Shown one piece after another: positions 55,364 to 63,916 of a stretch of 64,000 bases of DNA. The DNA is from Arsenicicoccus bolidensis DSM 15745. GTDB lineage: Bacteria; Actinomycetota; Actinomycetes; Actinomycetales; Dermatophilaceae. The notes below the pieces were generated by a model. That model was given only the letters and a program-made list of their open reading frames with translations, did not search any database and had not been told where the DNA came from. The position numbers were made by a program, and so were the translations under genes. The stretch is taken from the NCBI RefSeq assembly GCF_000426385.1, contig NZ_AUFG01000018.1, forward strand, positions 1-64,000, written 5' to 3'. The number at the start of each line of letters is the position of its first letter. Position 1 is the stretch's first letter.

Positions 55364-56568
55364 GGCGCCCACCGCCCGCCGGCACCGGTGACCGCGCGCG
55401 GGGACAGGTCGCGGTCCCCGCTGCCGTCCGTGGGCAGACGAGCCAGCACCCGCCACCCTCCACCGGGCCGGGGACCCGCCTCGAGCGAACCGCCGACGGC
55501 GGCGGCCCGCTCGCGCATCCCCCGCACCCCGAGGCCCGCGCCCTGCACGGAGGCGTGGTCCCCCGGCCTGCGCCCGTCGTCCTCGACGAGGATCAGCACG
55601 CCGTCCTCGACCCGGGTGATGCGCACCCGCGCGGTGGTAGGACCGGCGTGGCGCATCACGTTCGTGATGGCCTCCTGGACGATGCGGTAGCCGGTGGCGC
55701 GGACCGGGACCGGCAGCCAGCCGACCTCAGGATCGATCTGGGCGTCCAGCTCGACCCCCGCCGACGTGACGCTGCCATAGAGGTCGTCGAGGTCCGGCAG
55801 TCCCAGGACGGGGGCCAGCGGGGCGCCGGCGGACCCGTCGTCGTCCCGCAGGGTGCCCAGCATGGAACGCAGGTCGGCCAGGGCGTCCCCGCTGACCTTC
55901 TTGATGTCGCGCAACGTGGCGCGCGCCCGACCCGGGTCACGCTCCAGCAGGTGGGCACCCACCCCCGCCTGCACGTTGATGGCCACCATGGCGTGGGCGA
56001 CGACGTCATGGACGTCGCGGGCGATCCGGAGCCGCTCCTCCCCCACGCGGCGCCGGGCCTCCTCCTCCCGCGACCGCTCGGCGATCGCGACCCGGTCCAG
56101 CAGGACCGCCGTGTAACGACGGCGGTCGTGGGCGGCGACACCGAGAGCCAGCGGCAGGGCCACCAGGCCCAGGTTCTTGGCCGTGTCCCATTCGAGCACC
56201 GAGTGCGGGCTGAAGGTCTGCAGGATCAGCAGCACCGCGGGCAGGGCGACGGCCCCGGCCAGCACCGCCGTGCGCCGGCCACGACGGGACGCGACCTCGT
56301 AGGTGCAGATGACCGCGGGGATGACCACCGAGTTGTAGGTCTTGGTGGTCGACAGCACCCCGACGACCCCCACGAGGGCGAGCCCCAGCGCCACGAGCGG
56401 CAACCGCCGCCGCACCAGCAGCGGCAGCGCCGCGAGCACCGTTGCGACAGCCCCGATCCCGCTGGGGCGGGCCGTGTCGAGCACCTGCGCCTCGACGCCC
56501 ATCGCCACCACGGAGACGATGACGAGCACCACGTCGACGACGACGGGACGATCGCGCAACCAGGTCAC
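55360..56568 (-). CDS. Sensor histidine kinase (HisKA_3 type)
   Basis: A 402-residue membrane kinase. About four to five transmembrane helices lie in residues 8-145, with no large external loop, so it may sense the membrane itself. The dimerisation helix carries phospho-acceptor His187 in ARDVHDVVAHAM; the ATPase domain has VQEAITNVMRHAG (N-box), a degenerate EDDGRRPG and GLGVRGMRERA (G-box). Paired with the downstream LuxR-type regulator, it resembles DesK/LiaS-like systems responding to envelope stress. Confidence 0.88.
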   Translation of the reverse strand: MTWLRDRPVVVDVVLVIVSVVAMGVEAQVLDTARPSGIGAVATVLAALPLLVRRRLPLVALGLALVGVVGVLSTTKTYNSVVIPAVICTYEVASRRGRRTAVLAGAVALPAVLLILQTFSPHSVLEWDTAKNLGLVALPLALGVAAHDRRRYTAVLLDRVAIAERSREEEARRRVGEERLRIARDVHDVVAHAMVAINVQAGVGAHLLERDPGRARATLRDIKKVSGDALADLRSMLGTLRDDDGSAGAPLAPVLGLPDLDDLYGSVTSAGVELDAQIDPEVGWLPVPVRATGYRIVQEAITNVMRHAGPTTARVRITRVEDGVLILVEDDGRRPGDHASVQGAGLGVRGMRERAAAVGGSLEAGPRPGGGWRVLARLPTDGSGDRDLSPRAVTGAGGRWAP

Positions 56569-56582
56569 CCTCTGACGCTAGA

Positions 56583-56642
56583 CCCGCAGGCCCCCGCCCC
56601 GCGTCCTCCCTGGGGAGTATTCGCGGGGCGGGGGCCTGCGGG
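56583..56642 (-). terminator. Long-stem intrinsic terminator after the MMPL gene
   Basis: A perfect 21-bp stem (CCCGCAGGCCCCCGCCCCGCG and its complement) encloses an 18-base loop, just 7 bases past the MMPL stop and 14 bases before the kinase start. It probably ends the MMPL transcript and separates it from the two-component operon. Confidence 0.7.
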
Positions 56643-56648
56643 CGATGG

Positions 56649-58760
56649 CTACTCGGCGAGGCCGATCCGGTCGTGCAGCCTCCGCAACCCCATGGGCGCC
56701 CACCAGGTCCACTTGCCCATCACCCCCATCAGGGCGGGGACGAGGAAGGAGCGGACGACGAAGGCGTCCAGCAGGACACCCATGGCCGTGGCGATCCCGA
56801 TCTGCTGCATGAAGGAGATGGAGCTGGTGCTGAACGCCCCGATCGCGACGGCCAGCAGGATGGCCGCGGCCGTCACCACGCTCCCCGTCCGCCCGAGCCC
56901 CTGAGCGACCGCCTCCTTGTCGGCGGAGCCGGCATCGCGCGCCTCGCGGATCCGACCGAAGAGGAAGACCCCGTAGTCGGTGGACAACGCGAACACGAGG
57001 GCTGCAGCCACGAGGAAGTTGGCCGGTTCGACGCCCCCGTTCGGGGTGTAGCCGAGCAGGTCCGTCAGCCTTCCCGCCTGGTAGACGAAGGTGATGGCGC
57101 CGAGCGCCACCCCGACGGTCAGGGCATTCATCACGACCGCCATCAGGGGCAGGACGACCGATCCGGTCATCAGCCACAGCACCAGCACGGTCAGCACCAC
57201 CAGCAGGGCTGCGGCGGCCGGCAGAGCTCCGGCGATCGCCGACTGCTGGTCGACGAACTCAGCCGCCGGGCCCGCCACCAACGCGTCGGTGCCGCTGTCG
57301 GCCGCTGCCGCCCGGATGTCCTCGACCAGACGTCGTGCCGTCTCGCCCGCAGGGTCGCCGGTGGCGCGCAGGTCGACCTGCCAGGTGTCGCTGCCCAGGT
57401 CCCGCACCTCAGCCGGTCCGACGAGCCCGGGCAGGTCCGAGGCCCGCTGCGCCAGCGCAGAGACGGCGCCGGCGTCGGAGCTGCTGACGGCGACCGTGAC
57501 CGGGGATCCCCCGGCGCCGCCATAGCTCGTGGCGAGGGTGTCGGTGACGACCCGAGCGCTGACGTGCCTCGGCACCACGGTGCCGTCGACCGGTGTCCAC
57601 ACAGCGCCGAGCGCCGGGACCGCGAGCACGGCCATCACGGCCGCGGTGGCGAGCGCGATGAGACCGGGCCGCCTCATGACGGCGTGCGCGAAGCGATACC
57701 AACGCCCCTCGCCCCTGCCGTGCGACCTGCGCCGCCGGGCCAGCTTGCCGCCCCACAGCCCGATCACCGCGGGGGTGATCAGCAGCGCCATCGCCCCGGA
57801 GACCATGGCCACCACGGCGCCCGCGATGCCCATCGACTTCAGGAACCCGACGGGAAACACGATGAGGGTGGCCAGGGCCACGGCAACGGTGACGGCGGAG
57901 AACACGACGGTCCGGCCTGCGGTGCGCATGGTGGTCATCAGCGCCTCGGCGGTGGGGCCCTGTCGCTCCAGCTCCTCGCGGTAGCGGCTGAGGAGGAACA
58001 GGGTGTAGTCGACGGCCAGCCCGAGACCGAGCCCGATGACGAGGTTCAGGGCGAAGACGCTCAGGCCGTACACCTGGTTGATGCCCGCGAGGGCGAGGAA
58101 GGTCCCCGCGATCGTCGCGATGCCGACGGCCAGCGGGAGGATCGCGGCCCTGCCGCCGAAGATCAGGATGGACAGCAGCGCCAGCACGGGGAAGGCGAGC
58201 AGCTCGGCCCGGCTGAGGTCCTTGCCGACCTCTTGCCCGAGCTGGGTGCTGGCGACGGCCTGGCCGCCCACCGTGACGTCCTGGGATCCGTCGAACGCCG
58301 CGATCACGGCCGTCGCGACGTCGCGCTTGTCCGCGTCGGCGTCTAGCGTGCCCACGACCAGCGCCGAGCTGCCGTCCTCGGCCCTGCCCGCGGGAGCGGC
58401 AGCGGCAATGCCGTCGATGGCGGCGAGCGCGGCGACCTGGGTGCCGACCGCTGTGGCGGGTGAGCCCGCAGGGGTGTCGACGACGAGCACGACGCCCGGT
58501 GACGGGCTCCGGCCGGTCGCCGCCTCGATCCGCTCGACGGCCCGGGCAGAGTCAGAGCTGGACGCCGTGAAGCCGCCGTCAGCCTGCAGAGACCCGACGA
58601 CGGGCCCCCCGAAGACACCGGCGAGGACGACGAAGACGAGGGCGGCCAGCAGCGACCGTCTGGGACGGGAGTGGAGGGACGCGACGAGCCGGTCCGGCAA
58701 GGACCGCCTGGGGCGGGAGTGGAGTGAGGTCACGAGCCTGTCCAGCAGTGATGTGGTCAT
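56649..58760 (-). CDS. MMPL-family membrane transporter
   Basis: A 703-residue RND/MMPL exporter with the usual two repeats of one helix, a large external loop and five further helices. The conserved GLGLGLAVDYTLFLLSRYRE lies in the first half and the STDYGVFLFGRIREARD in the second. Such proteins export lipids, siderophores or drugs. The N-terminus holds a tandem duplication of a 16-residue segment (DRLVTSLHSRPRRSLP / DRLVASLHSRPRRSLL). A near-upstream 11-bp dyad may be its operator. The two-component genes downstream are likely partners. Confidence 0.9.
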   Translation of the reverse strand: MTTSLLDRLVTSLHSRPRRSLPDRLVASLHSRPRRSLLAALVFVVLAGVFGGPVVGSLQADGGFTASSSDSARAVERIEAATGRSPSPGVVLVVDTPAGSPATAVGTQVAALAAIDGIAAAAPAGRAEDGSSALVVGTLDADADKRDVATAVIAAFDGSQDVTVGGQAVASTQLGQEVGKDLSRAELLAFPVLALLSILIFGGRAAILPLAVGIATIAGTFLALAGINQVYGLSVFALNLVIGLGLGLAVDYTLFLLSRYREELERQGPTAEALMTTMRTAGRTVVFSAVTVAVALATLIVFPVGFLKSMGIAGAVVAMVSGAMALLITPAVIGLWGGKLARRRRSHGRGEGRWYRFAHAVMRRPGLIALATAAVMAVLAVPALGAVWTPVDGTVVPRHVSARVVTDTLATSYGGAGGSPVTVAVSSSDAGAVSALAQRASDLPGLVGPAEVRDLGSDTWQVDLRATGDPAGETARRLVEDIRAAAADSGTDALVAGPAAEFVDQQSAIAGALPAAAALLVVLTVLVLWLMTGSVVLPLMAVVMNALTVGVALGAITFVYQAGRLTDLLGYTPNGGVEPANFLVAAALVFALSTDYGVFLFGRIREARDAGSADKEAVAQGLGRTGSVVTAAAILLAVAIGAFSTSSISFMQQIGIATAMGVLLDAFVVRSFLVPALMGVMGKWTWWAPMGLRRLHDRIGLAE

Positions 58761-58775
58761 GACTCGACCCTCGCG

Positions 58776-58802
58776 GAGCACGACGCGCGAGGCGTCGTGC
58801 TC
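58776..58802. promoter_or_regulatory. 11-bp inverted repeat before the MMPL gene
   Basis: GAGCACGACGC-GCGAG-GCGTCGTGCTC is a perfect inverted repeat 16 bases upstream of the MMPL start. It could be a repressor operator or an RNA hairpin that hides the ribosome site. No TetR-type gene is adjacent. Confidence 0.45.
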
Positions 58803-58931
58803 AGGGGGCAGGTTCTCGCCCCTGCGGGCCGCCCCTACCCCGGGCGGCCTACACCCTCCGGCGTACCGGACGGTCCTGGTTGCCCGCGCGTCCACGACGA
58901 CGAGCATTCTTGGAGACCAGCGCCCGGCTGG

Positions 58932-59924
58932 TCAGCCTGCGGAGGGCGAAGCCGTGGACCCGCGAGGGATCAGGGTCGGTGCGTAGGTGAGCGTCCGAGT
59001 GCCCACGTCGTCGCTGTCCAGCAGGAGCGAGAGCGCCCCCGCCGCGATCTGGGCGAAGGGCACGCGCACCGTGGTGAGCGGGACGGGGAGCTTGGCCACC
59101 ACCGGGATGTCGTTGTAGCCGACGACCGAGAGGTCCTGCGGGACACTCAGGCCCAGTCGGGCGGCCACCGACAGGACACCGATGGCCACGTGGTCGTTGA
59201 CCGCGAAGATCGCGGTCGGGCGGTCCGGCCTGGCGAGCAGGGTCAGCCCGGCCGCTTCGCCGTCCTCGACCGCGAACCCACCTCCCACCATGAGGGATTC
59301 GTCAACGCCCACCCCCGCGTCCGTCAGGGCGTCGAGGTAGCCCTGGCGGCGTCCGGCGGCGCTCGTCGCGTAGTCGGGTCCGCCCACCAGGGCGATCCGG
59401 CGATGGCCCAGGTCCACGAGGTGCCGCGTGGCGAGACGACCTCCCAGCCCGTCGTCACCGACAGCAGCCGAGAGCACACCGTCGCCACGGATGGCGAGCA
59501 CCTGTCGCACGCTCCGACCCTCGGCCTCGTCGAGCCGGGAGTCGGTGCGGGCCGTCGTCCGGATGATCCCGTCCACCCTGCGGCGGAGGAGCGACTGGAC
59601 CGCGAGTCGTTCGCGGTCCGGCTGGTCGTGCGTGCTCGCCACCACCGCGAACATCCCGCGGGCGGTGGCCGCGTCAGCGATCTCTTCGTACAGCAGGGCC
59701 ATGACCGTGTCGGTGAGTCGGGGAACGACGACGCCGATGGTGCTGGTCCCCGCCCGTCGCAGCGCGGAGGCCAGGGGGTCGCGCACGTAGCCGAGCTCCG
59801 TCGCCACCTGACGAACGCGACCGGCGGCCGCGGTCTGCGACCGGGGAAGCCGCTCGTCCAGCACCCGCGATGCCGTCGACGTGCTCACGCCCGCAGCCCG
59901 CGCCACGTCTTTGAGTGTCACCAC
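58932..59924 (-). CDS. LacI-family transcriptional regulator
   Basis: A 330-residue LacI repressor: HTH TLKDVARAAGVSTSTASRVL with hinge ASALRRAGTSTIGVVVP, then a periplasmic-binding-like effector domain with IFAVNDHVAIGVL. The likely targets are the two CCCGGG-centred operators between the aldolase and transporter genes at 61.1-61.25 kb. The GTG start at 59924 is typical. The effector is unknown but should be a pathway sugar acid or similar. Confidence 0.9.
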   Translation of the reverse strand: MVTLKDVARAAGVSTSTASRVLDERLPRSQTAAAGRVRQVATELGYVRDPLASALRRAGTSTIGVVVPRLTDTVMALLYEEIADAATARGMFAVVASTHDQPDRERLAVQSLLRRRVDGIIRTTARTDSRLDEAEGRSVRQVLAIRGDGVLSAAVGDDGLGGRLATRHLVDLGHRRIALVGGPDYATSAAGRRQGYLDALTDAGVGVDESLMVGGGFAVEDGEAAGLTLLARPDRPTAIFAVNDHVAIGVLSVAARLGLSVPQDLSVVGYNDIPVVAKLPVPLTTVRVPFAQIAAGALSLLLDSDDVGTRTLTYAPTLIPRGSTASPSAG

Positions 59925-60066
59925 TGATGTCTCCTCGTCCTCGACCGCTCACCTGCCAGCCTCCCCCATCGTGCCCGCGTGGGCCGCGCTGGCCGGGGGC
60001 GACACCCAGCGGATGGGGAAGTTCATGACGGGCGCGGAGGGCGCGAGATGCGAGGTGCGGACGCAG

Positions 60067-60102
60067 CAGACGGCCCCCGCCGACGAGGGCGGGGGCCGTC
60101 TG
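60067..60102 (-). terminator. Intrinsic terminator after the DHDPS-family gene
   Basis: A perfect 15-bp stem (CAGACGGCCCCCGCC and its complement) with a 6-base loop lies 22 bases beyond the aldolase stop, before the LacI gene on the same strand. Confidence 0.75.
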
Positions 60103-60124
60103 AAGCTGGGCAGGATGGTCCGGG

Positions 60125-61066
60125 TCAGACCATCGCGGGGATCTGCGCCTTGCCCAGTCCCGCCTTGTCGAGGGCGGCAGCGATCTCCTCGTGCGCCCCC
60201 TCGGCGAGGGGCAGGAGGGGCGAGCGGACCGTGGCGTGCTCGAGGACGCCGCGGTGGACCAGCGCCTCCTTGAGGCACACGGTGCCCTCCATGTGCGACC
60301 CGCGGTGGTAGACGTTCTGCGTCACGGGGAACATCTGGTCGTGAGCCGCCTTCGCGGCCGGCCAGTCCTGGGCCTTGCCGGCGGCGATGAGCTCGAGCAG
60401 CAGCTCGGGGGCGATGTTGCCGTAGCCGACCAGCAGACCGTCGACGTCCATGATGGTGTGCAGCAGGTACTCGTCGTGGCACGACAGGATCGTGAGGTCG
60501 GGGTGCGCCTCGCGCAGCGCGGGGATCTCGGTGTCCCAGCGCTTCATGTTGCGGACGCCGTTCTTGGTCCAGTAGACGCCGTCCTGACCGGCGATCTCGA
60601 GCTGCGTGTCGAGGTCGTAGGTGGCCTTGGTGGCGTCGGGGTACTGGAACAGGATGCAGTCGAGCCCGGCCTCCTGGTAGATCGCCTTGTAGCGGTCCTG
60701 CGGCGCGCCCTTCTGGAAGCCGAAGCGCAGCCAGCCGTGGGACGGGTAGATCAGGCCGGCCTTGGCCCCGGCGGCCACCGCGCGCTTGGACTCCTCGACG
60801 GCGACCTTGGTGCCCTCCGCGGTGATGCCGGCGATGACGGGCACGCGGCCGTCGGTCGATGCGACGAACTCCTCGATCACCTGCACCTGCTCGTCGGCCG
60901 TGCAGAAGGTGCCCTCGCCCGCGTGGCCGAGGACGACGAGGCCCTTGACCCCGTCGAAGGACCCGAGCCACGAGCCGAGGCGGTGGATGGCGTCCACGTC
61001 GATGTCGCCATCGCGGGTGAACGGGGTGACGGGTGCGGGGACGAGTCCTCGTAGGTCGATCGGCAT
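60125..61066 (-). CDS. Dihydrodipicolinate synthase/N-acetylneuraminate lyase-family enzyme
   Basis: A 313-residue class I aldolase of the DHDPS superfamily. Candidate Schiff-base Lys168 in GVYWTKNGVRN and Tyr142 in ILFQYPDATK match the catalytic pair; the usual GTTGE substrate loop is replaced by GHAGEGTF (47-54), so it is not the lysine-pathway DapA. It probably cleaves or dehydrates a keto acid. AGGAG precedes the ATG. It is divergent from the NRAMP-fold transporter with shared LacI-type operators. Confidence 0.85.
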   Translation of the reverse strand: MPIDLRGLVPAPVTPFTRDGDIDVDAIHRLGSWLGSFDGVKGLVVLGHAGEGTFCTADEQVQVIEEFVASTDGRVPVIAGITAEGTKVAVEESKRAVAAGAKAGLIYPSHGWLRFGFQKGAPQDRYKAIYQEAGLDCILFQYPDATKATYDLDTQLEIAGQDGVYWTKNGVRNMKRWDTEIPALREAHPDLTILSCHDEYLLHTIMDVDGLLVGYGNIAPELLLELIAAGKAQDWPAAKAAHDQMFPVTQNVYHRGSHMEGTVCLKEALVHRGVLEHATVRSPLLPLAEGAHEEIAAALDKAGLGKAQIPAMV

Positions 61067-61096
61067 GTCGTAACTCCTCTTCGAGTGGGATCAAGA

Positions 61097-61114
61097 AACG
61101 TTCCCGGGAACGTT
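61097..61114. promoter_or_regulatory. LacI-type operator, aldolase side
   Basis: AACGTTCCCGGGAACGTT is a perfect 18-bp palindrome centred on CCCGGG, 31 bases before the aldolase start. Its form (central CG, CGTT arms) is that of LacI-family operators; the LacI gene is two genes away. Confidence 0.8.
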
Positions 61115-61204
61115 CCCACCATGCGCTCCGGTGCCGGGCGGTGTCAAGGGATCGGGCGAACCCAATCGCTCCAGCCTCCTCGGAGCGCTCCAGCTACCAC
61201 CCTC

Positions 61205-61255
61205 TTGACACGGGCGCAGTTGCAGACTCAAACTCAAACGATCCCGGGAACGATT
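61205..61255 (+). promoter_or_regulatory. Promoter and LacI-type operator, transporter side
   Basis: A consensus -35 TTGACA (61205-61210) is followed at 17-18 bases by a weak -10 (TCAAAC/CAAACT). The element AACGATCCCGGGAACGATT (61237-61255) overlaps the expected start point; its CCCGGG core and arms match the palindrome at 61097, so one repressor probably binds both. Confidence 0.7.
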
Positions 61256-61316
61256 GCATATAGACAGAGCGATGCCCCCGGCATCGTCCGGAACGGAGAC
61301 CAATGGAGGTCTGCAC

Positions 61317-62606
61317 ATGTCCGCACGTCAGTCGACGCATGATGGCCCGATGGATGCCAGGGCGTCCGACGCCCCCCACCCAACCGCAGGACGCCGCTCC
61401 CGCTGGCGCCTCCTGGCCATGGCCGGACCGGCCTTCGTGGTCGGCTGCTGGGGGTTCGGCCCCGGCAACCTGACCACCTCGATCCAGGCAGGCTCCGGCT
61501 TCGGATACGCACTGACCTGGGTGGCGGTCGCCTCGACGGTGCTGATGCTGTGCCTCGCCGACATGAGCGTGCGCATCGGCATCCAGTCCCCGGTCTCCCT
61601 GCTCACGGCCGTCAAGGAGCACCTCGGTTCGTGGGTGGGCTACGTGGCGGGTGGCGCGATCTTCGTCATCACCCTCATGTTCTCCGTCGGCAATGCCGTG
61701 GGGTCCGGTCTGGCCCTCTCGATGCTGGCCGGCGGGCCCCCGCTGATGTGGACCATCATCTGCACCATCCTCGTCGCGACGCTGCTCGTGTTCCGCAACG
61801 TCTACTCCGTGATGGAGAAGATCATGGTCGTCGCGATGGCCCTCATGGCGCTGGCGTTCGTGGCCAGCGTGGTCGTCGCCAGGCCCGACTGGTGGCGGGC
61901 CGCCGAGGGCGTCATACCGACGATCCCGGACGGGTCCATGACGGTCGTCATCGCCCTGATCGGCACGTGCTTGTCCGCCAACGCCGCGTTCTTCACGTCA
62001 TACGGCACCCAGGAGCGCCGGCGCACCCCGGCCCAGTATCGCGATGTCACCATCGCCGACACCATCCCGGGCATCGCGGCCCCCGGCATCATGACCGCGT
62101 TCGTCATCCTGGTGGCCGCCAAGGTGTTCGACGGCCCCCTCGGCGCCGGCGGGATGGTCTCGACCATCGGTGGCCTGGCCAAGGTCTTCGAACCGGTCGC
62201 GGGTCCGGTCGGCACCTGGATCTTCTCGCTCGGCTACTTCGCAGCAGCCCTCTCAGCGATGATCGCCAACGCGACCGCCGGCGGCACCATGCTCTCCGAC
62301 GCGCTCGGGCGTGGAGCGTCGCCGAGCACGAAGACTGCTCGCATCTTCTCCGGGATCATCCTCACCTGGGGCGTCGTCATCACCGCCGTCTTCGGCGGCA
62401 AGTCGCCGGTCCAGCTCATCGTGCTCGCCCAGTCCCTCACGGTCCTGACGGCACCGGTTCTGGCGTTCCTGCTCGTCTACCTGTCGTCGCGAGGCACCTT
62501 CATGGGCGACCTCCGCAACCGCTGGTGGCAGCTGGCGCTCGGCGCGTGCGCCTTCGCCGTGGTCACGTGGTTCTGGATCCAGCTGATCATCGGCTTCTTC
62601 GCCTGA
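61317..62606 (+). CDS. NRAMP-fold transporter with non-canonical substrate site
   Basis: A 429-residue membrane protein with about 11 helices and clear NRAMP similarity. In metal-transporting NRAMPs, helix 1 has DPGN and helix 6 MPH; here they read GPGN (48-51) and SAN (220-222, in LIGTCLSANAAFFTSYG), so the Asp and Met metal ligands are gone. It is unlikely to be a Mn/Fe importer. Divergent from a DHDPS-family enzyme and LacI-controlled, it may import that enzyme's organic substrate. A GGAGGT site lies 7 bases before the ATG at 61317. Confidence 0.87.
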   Translation: MSARQSTHDGPMDARASDAPHPTAGRRSRWRLLAMAGPAFVVGCWGFGPGNLTTSIQAGSGFGYALTWVAVASTVLMLCLADMSVRIGIQSPVSLLTAVKEHLGSWVGYVAGGAIFVITLMFSVGNAVGSGLALSMLAGGPPLMWTIICTILVATLLVFRNVYSVMEKIMVVAMALMALAFVASVVVARPDWWRAAEGVIPTIPDGSMTVVIALIGTCLSANAAFFTSYGTQERRRTPAQYRDVTIADTIPGIAAPGIMTAFVILVAAKVFDGPLGAGGMVSTIGGLAKVFEPVAGPVGTWIFSLGYFAAALSAMIANATAGGTMLSDALGRGASPSTKTARIFSGIILTWGVVITAVFGGKSPVQLIVLAQSLTVLTAPVLAFLLVYLSSRGTFMGDLRNRWWQLALGACAFAVVTWFWIQLIIGFFA

Positions 62607-62676
62607 CGCCGACGTGTGTCGTGCCCTGCCCGTTCCGCCGGATACCTGCAGACAGCGCCGCGCCCAGACATGACGA

Positions 62677-62703
62677 ATGCCCCGCCTCGAGGAGGCGGGG
62701 CAT
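62677..62703 (+). terminator. Intrinsic terminator after the transporter gene
   Basis: A perfect 12-bp stem (ATGCCCCGCCTC and its complement) with a 3-base loop lies 70 bases past the transporter stop. The rest of the gap to 62828 shows no gene. Confidence 0.75.
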
Positions 62704-62828
62704 CTGTCGTGCGGACGTCGGTGGACCTCCGTAGCAGCTTCTCAAACCCCCGGAAGCCGCTCGGATCGCTGATTTCCCGCGTTCTACGGGACTCTCGGAC
62801 ACGTCGGCCGCGCGCTCGGGGTGCTCGG

Positions 62829-63191
62829 ATGACCGATGAGCGCGGTCCCGTGCGTGAGAATTCGCGTCAGTCTCAAACCCGTTTGAGCGTCTCCAATCGA
62901 GCCGAACTGCTCGCCGGGTACACCGATGGGGTGCCCGTGCGGGAGCTGGCGACGCGATTCAACGTGCACCGCGGCACCGTGCGGGAGATAGCTCGCCAGG
63001 CGGGCTTGGCAGCGCGTCGCCCGGAGTTGCCGGACGCGATCCGACAGGACGCCGCTCAGCTCTATGCGGGTGGACTCACGCTCGCTCAGGTCGCGGCGCG
63101 ACTCGAAGTCAGCAACGAGGCCGTGCGCTCGGCGGTGATTGCGTGCGGCGGAACGGTCCGTGCTGGCGGTCGTCGCCGGGTCGGTGCCTGA
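62829..63191 (+). CDS. Resolvase-type helix-turn-helix protein
   Basis: A 120-residue basic protein with two helix-turn-helix units: YTDGVPVRELATRFNVHRGT (about 35-54) and YAGGLTLAQVAARLEVSNEA (about 80-99). They resemble the DNA-binding domain of Hin-type recombinases, but no catalytic domain is present. Similar small genes accompany serine recombinases on actinobacterial mobile elements. Codon use departs from the core genome (e.g. TATGCG, GATTCGT). The frame is open upstream; the ATG at 62829 is my choice. Confidence 0.65.
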   Translation: MTDERGPVRENSRQSQTRLSVSNRAELLAGYTDGVPVRELATRFNVHRGTVREIARQAGLAARRPELPDAIRQDAAQLYAGGLTLAQVAARLEVSNEAVRSAVIACGGTVRAGGRRRVGA

Positions 63192-63202
63192 GTTCTCGCA
63201 CC

Positions 63203-63595
63203 TCAGCGGATACCTATCGCGTCCATCGCGGACCGCCCTTCGGCGTCGTGTGCTTCGGCGGGCAAGCTGGCGCGGTCGCGACGGGCGGTAACGGTCTCGC
63301 GGAGGCGGGCGCGGATTAGGAGCACAGCGCTGATCGGCCCGATCCAGAGCATCTTGAACGTGTTCCAGATCGCCCAAAGCACTACGAGGTGAAGCCATCC
63401 GGGGGCGCCGTCCTCGACAAGCTGGACACAGAGGTTCGCGATCAGGAGGTACGGGATTGCGAGCAGCATCGCAGGGATACCCCACTTCAAGCCACGCCGA
63501 CGGCTGCGGATCGCATCCAGCAGGATGTTGGTGGGCATGTAGCGCCGCAGGAAGTAGCGGGTGTGGACGCTGACGATCCAGATCAGACGGATCAT
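63203..63595 (-). CDS. Small integral membrane protein of mobile-element type
   Basis: A 130-residue protein with two or three hydrophobic segments (GIPAMLLAIPYLLIANLCVQ and WLHLVVLWAIWNTFKMLWIG), an Arg-rich N-terminal stretch and a charged C-terminus. Homologues are often misnamed 'sulfate permease' and sit on plasmids and integrative elements. AGAGG lies about 10 bases before the ATG at 63595; an in-frame ATG at 63613 is possible. Function unknown. Confidence 0.65.
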   Translation of the reverse strand: MIRLIWIVSVHTRYFLRRYMPTNILLDAIRSRRRGLKWGIPAMLLAIPYLLIANLCVQLVEDGAPGWLHLVVLWAIWNTFKMLWIGPISAVLLIRARLRETVTARRDRASLPAEAHDAEGRSAMDAIGIR

Positions 63596-63790
63596 GGTCT
63601 TGTTCCTCTCCATCGCACAGTGCATCTGGTGAGGCAGTGCGTTGAAGAGTGGCCCGGGGGCCTGCCGCGAGCGGCGCGCTACAGAGGGGAATCCCGCCTC
63701 AAGGTCAAGTCTACGCCCGGGCTGGACGTGAAGGAAGGGACTGTCCAACTTGCGCCGAGCACCGGCCGATCGTCGGTTGCTGGATCGCGG

Positions 63791-63916
63791 CTATCGGTAG
63801 AAGCTGGGCGCCTTGGACCACTTGGCACGAGCGCGTTCCATGAACTTGCGGGCACCGCTGTGGTTCATCCTCCAACGGGCGACGGCGAGACCGACATCGT
63901 GGACAGCGGCTGCCAC
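63791..63916 (-). CDS. Very short basic ORF or gene tail
   Basis: Following a TAA, a 41-codon ORF ends MNHSGARKFMERARAKWSKA PSFYR. The basic, tidy ending looks like a real C-terminus. A GGAGG overlaps the internal ATG at 63868 too closely to serve it. It may be a small gene or the tail of a decayed one. The remainder of 63596-64000 shows nothing else I can support. Confidence 0.25.
   Translation of the reverse strand: MAAAVHDVGLAVARWRMNHSGARKFMERARAKWSKAPSFYR

Noticed and set aside
60125-61066. Lysine-pathway dihydrodipicolinate synthase (dapA)
   Set aside because: The GTTGE loop is replaced and the neighbours are a LacI regulator and a transporter; only the superfamily call is justified.
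61317-62606. Manganese/iron importer MntH
   Set aside because: The metal-coordinating DPGN and MPH motifs are both altered (GPGN, SAN).
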